NCBI GenBank assembly: GCA_027922465.2
Contig: BQMF02000056.1
Coordinates: forward strand, 1-64,000
Origin: Turritopsis dohrnii
Lineage: Eukaryota; Cnidaria; Hydrozoa; Anthoathecata; Oceaniidae
Length of the DNA stretch: 64,000 bases
Direction: 5' to 3'
Part shown: piece after piece, positions 63,569 to 64,000 of the stretch
Numbering within the stretch: position 1 is the stretch's first letter
Layout of the letters: the number at the start of each line of letters is the position of its first letter
The notes under the pieces: generated by a model
The model's database searches: none
What the model was told of the DNA's origin: nothing
What the model saw: the letters and a program-made list of their open reading frames with translations, nothing else
Position numbers and translations under genes: made by a program

Positions 63569-64000
63569 TCTGCTGGTTCTAATGAGAGAAAGGGAAATCC
63601 TTCGTTTTACATTTGACCGACCTGATATAACCTATTTCCACTATAGCCATACATATCCATTATTTTTTTCACTATATGCAACATACTGCATCTACTTACT
63701 GTTTTCAACTTGCTGGCTTGTTTACCTTTCTTCCTGGTCGTGAATGATTTTGTAAATTTCAGATTGGAATCTCACTATTTATCTGTTTTCATCGGATTCG
63801 TTCATGAATTATTTATGGCGATATCTCATTGTTCCTGTTCGTTACACTTATTTTTCCATCATGAAAATAATAACCTCTTATGAAAAATGTTCTCCGGTTT
63901 TATACTTGACGGTCGTTCAACGCCGTCGTTGTGTGATTTTCACGAATCGTACAAACGATTTTATCGGATTTTTTTCCCCCACATAATTCGGGTTGAATTA
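63569..64000. other. No gene recognised; upstream of the BH3 candidate
   Basis: Would contain the promoter or 5' untranslated region of the minus-strand BH3 candidate, or the remaining BTAF1 intron. No clear motif. Confidence 0.4.

Overview
This window is animal nuclear DNA. It is AT-rich, has spliced genes with canonical GT-AG introns, and is packed with transposon relics. The best taxonomic guess is an early-branching marine invertebrate, a cnidarian such as a hydrozoan or possibly a sponge. The reasons are the mix of KDZ-like, DD41D-spaced mariner, 2A-bearing LINE, copia and TTAA-type elements, and the style of the large beta-helix membrane protein. No database search was run, so this is inference.

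Layout. 0.9-5.5 kb: a 108/109-bp satellite with nested higher-order repeats. 5.7-10.1 kb (minus): a decayed multi-exon KDZ-type transposase. 10.2-14.4 kb: inverted-repeat elements, a MITE carrying telomere-like DNA, and a mariner-like transposase with four stops. 14.5-17.8 kb (minus): a degenerate CR1/L2-like LINE with a 2A-like motif. 18.3 kb (plus): a bHLH fragment with a stop in helix 2. 20.5-25.0 kb (minus): an intact 1480-codon beta-helix, cysteine-rich, multi-pass membrane protein. 27.0-29.2 kb (minus): broken OB-fold/zinc-finger and cysteine-peptidase-like reading frames around an unusual series of eight small hairpins. 29.7-30.6 kb: a mirrored foldback repeat and a TTAA-flanked MITE. 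31.2-32.7 kb: a copia relic containing two long palindromes. 33.5-36.2 kb (minus): an intact SMB-domain seven-helix receptor, with an inverted relic of its C-terminus at 36.8 kb.

From 43.8 kb to the right edge the plus strand carries BTAF1/Mot1, the Snf2-family ATPase that removes TBP from DNA. I could place 36 exons; their phases all agree and give 1732 codons, leaving only roughly the last hundred residues unseen. Its introns hold a mariner deletion derivative with intact terminal repeats, one GC-AG intron, five copies of a short hairpin MITE and copies of an unclassified CRE-rich repeat. Near the right edge, on the minus strand, is an intact 140-codon frame with a convincing BH3 motif, a candidate pro-apoptotic Bcl-2-family gene.

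The host genes (BTAF1, receptor, membrane protein, BH3 candidate) share no obvious pathway; the rest is repeat-derived. The observations most worth following are the serial hairpin array next to the broken peptidase/OB-fold genes, the BH3 candidate and the zero-spacer 68-bp palindrome.
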